From positions 1 to 5,937 of the forward strand of contig JAFGBC010000096.1 in assembly GCA_016933355.1 (NCBI GenBank): 5,937 nt of DNA. Direction: 5' to 3'. This document shows positions 5,841 to 5,937 of the stretch, piece after piece. The translations under genes were made by a program, and so were the position numbers. The notes beneath the pieces were generated by a model. The model saw only the letters and a program-made list of their open reading frames with translations, did no database searches and was not told where the DNA came from. The stretch is from Candidatus Aminicenantota bacterium (lineage in GTDB: Bacteria > Acidobacteriota > Aminicenantia > Aminicenantales > JAFGBC01). Each line of letters starts with the position of its first letter. The stretch's first letter is position 1.

Positions 5841-5937
5841 TCGGCCTCGGGGCGGACGGGCGTGAAGGCCCGCGAGACGTCGCTTGATTCAGGGCCGGCC
5901 CGGTCGCGCTCAAGACGCGCTGAGCCGAAGCTTGCGG
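5837..5937 (-). CDS. Possible C-terminal end of an upstream gene (window edge)
   Basis: One minus-strand frame is open from the right edge to a TGA at 5837-5839, giving about 33 residues that end VSRAFTPVRPEAD. Third codon positions are mostly G/C, in keeping with the coding regions here. The stop overlaps the -35 of the DUF5703 promoter. No domain is recognisable in so short a tail. In GC-rich DNA an open frame of this length is also expected by chance, so this is a weak call. A FseI-like palindrome (GGGCCGGCCC, 5892-5901) lies inside it with no clear role. Confidence 0.2.
   Translation of the reverse strand, partial: ASFGSARLERDRAGPESSDVSRAFTPVRPEAD

Noticed and set aside
1..5937. CRISPR arrays, tRNA/rRNA genes, insertion sequences or tandem repeats
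   Set aside because: No regularly spaced repeats, no tRNA-like cloverleaf sequence, no transposase motifs and no terminal inverted repeats were seen on either strand.

Overview
The window reads as chromosomal DNA of a high-GC bacterium. Four things suggest this: strong G/C preference at third codon positions, Shine-Dalgarno sites, sigma70-like promoters, and no sign of plasmid, phage or transposon genes. A LeuT-type transporter, an SBBP-repeat protein fragment, a prokaryotic membrane pyrophosphatase and a DUF5703-type secreted protein would together fit an Acidobacteriota/Aminicenantes-like or similar environmental or anaerobic lineage. That placement is inference from gene content and is weak.

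Layout, left to right. Positions 1-1223 (minus strand) hold the N-terminal 407 residues of a membrane-bound, ion-pumping pyrophosphatase (hppA); the rest lies off the left edge. It has a recognisable promoter and RBS at 1230-1301. Positions 1358-1645 (minus) hold a C-terminal leftover of an SBBP beta-propeller protein with no proper start. It is cut off just before a divergent promoter at 1654-1682. That promoter drives a plus-strand sodium:neurotransmitter-symporter (NSS) family gene very like LeuT (1709-3286). The transporter keeps nearly all LeuT sodium- and substrate-site residues but has two defects. Its best start codon is ATC rather than ATG, and an in-frame TAA at 3284-3286 removes TM12, which remains intact and in frame at 3287-3403. 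A GC palindrome with a short T-run (3420-3445) lies between the convergent gene ends. Positions 3482-5761 (minus) encode a 759-residue secreted protein of the DUF5703 type with a glycosidase-like architecture, preceded by a near-consensus promoter (5812-5840). The last ~100 bases may hold the C-terminal tail of another minus-strand gene.

The genes do not form one obvious operon. Each of the three main genes has its own promoter, and the orientation alternates. Functionally they cover energy conservation from pyrophosphate, sodium-coupled amino-acid uptake, and extracytoplasmic carbohydrate breakdown. I found no multi-gene undescribed system. The most notable feature is the transporter: it has an extra N-terminal membrane segment behind a non-canonical start and a nonsense codon in front of an otherwise preserved TM12.
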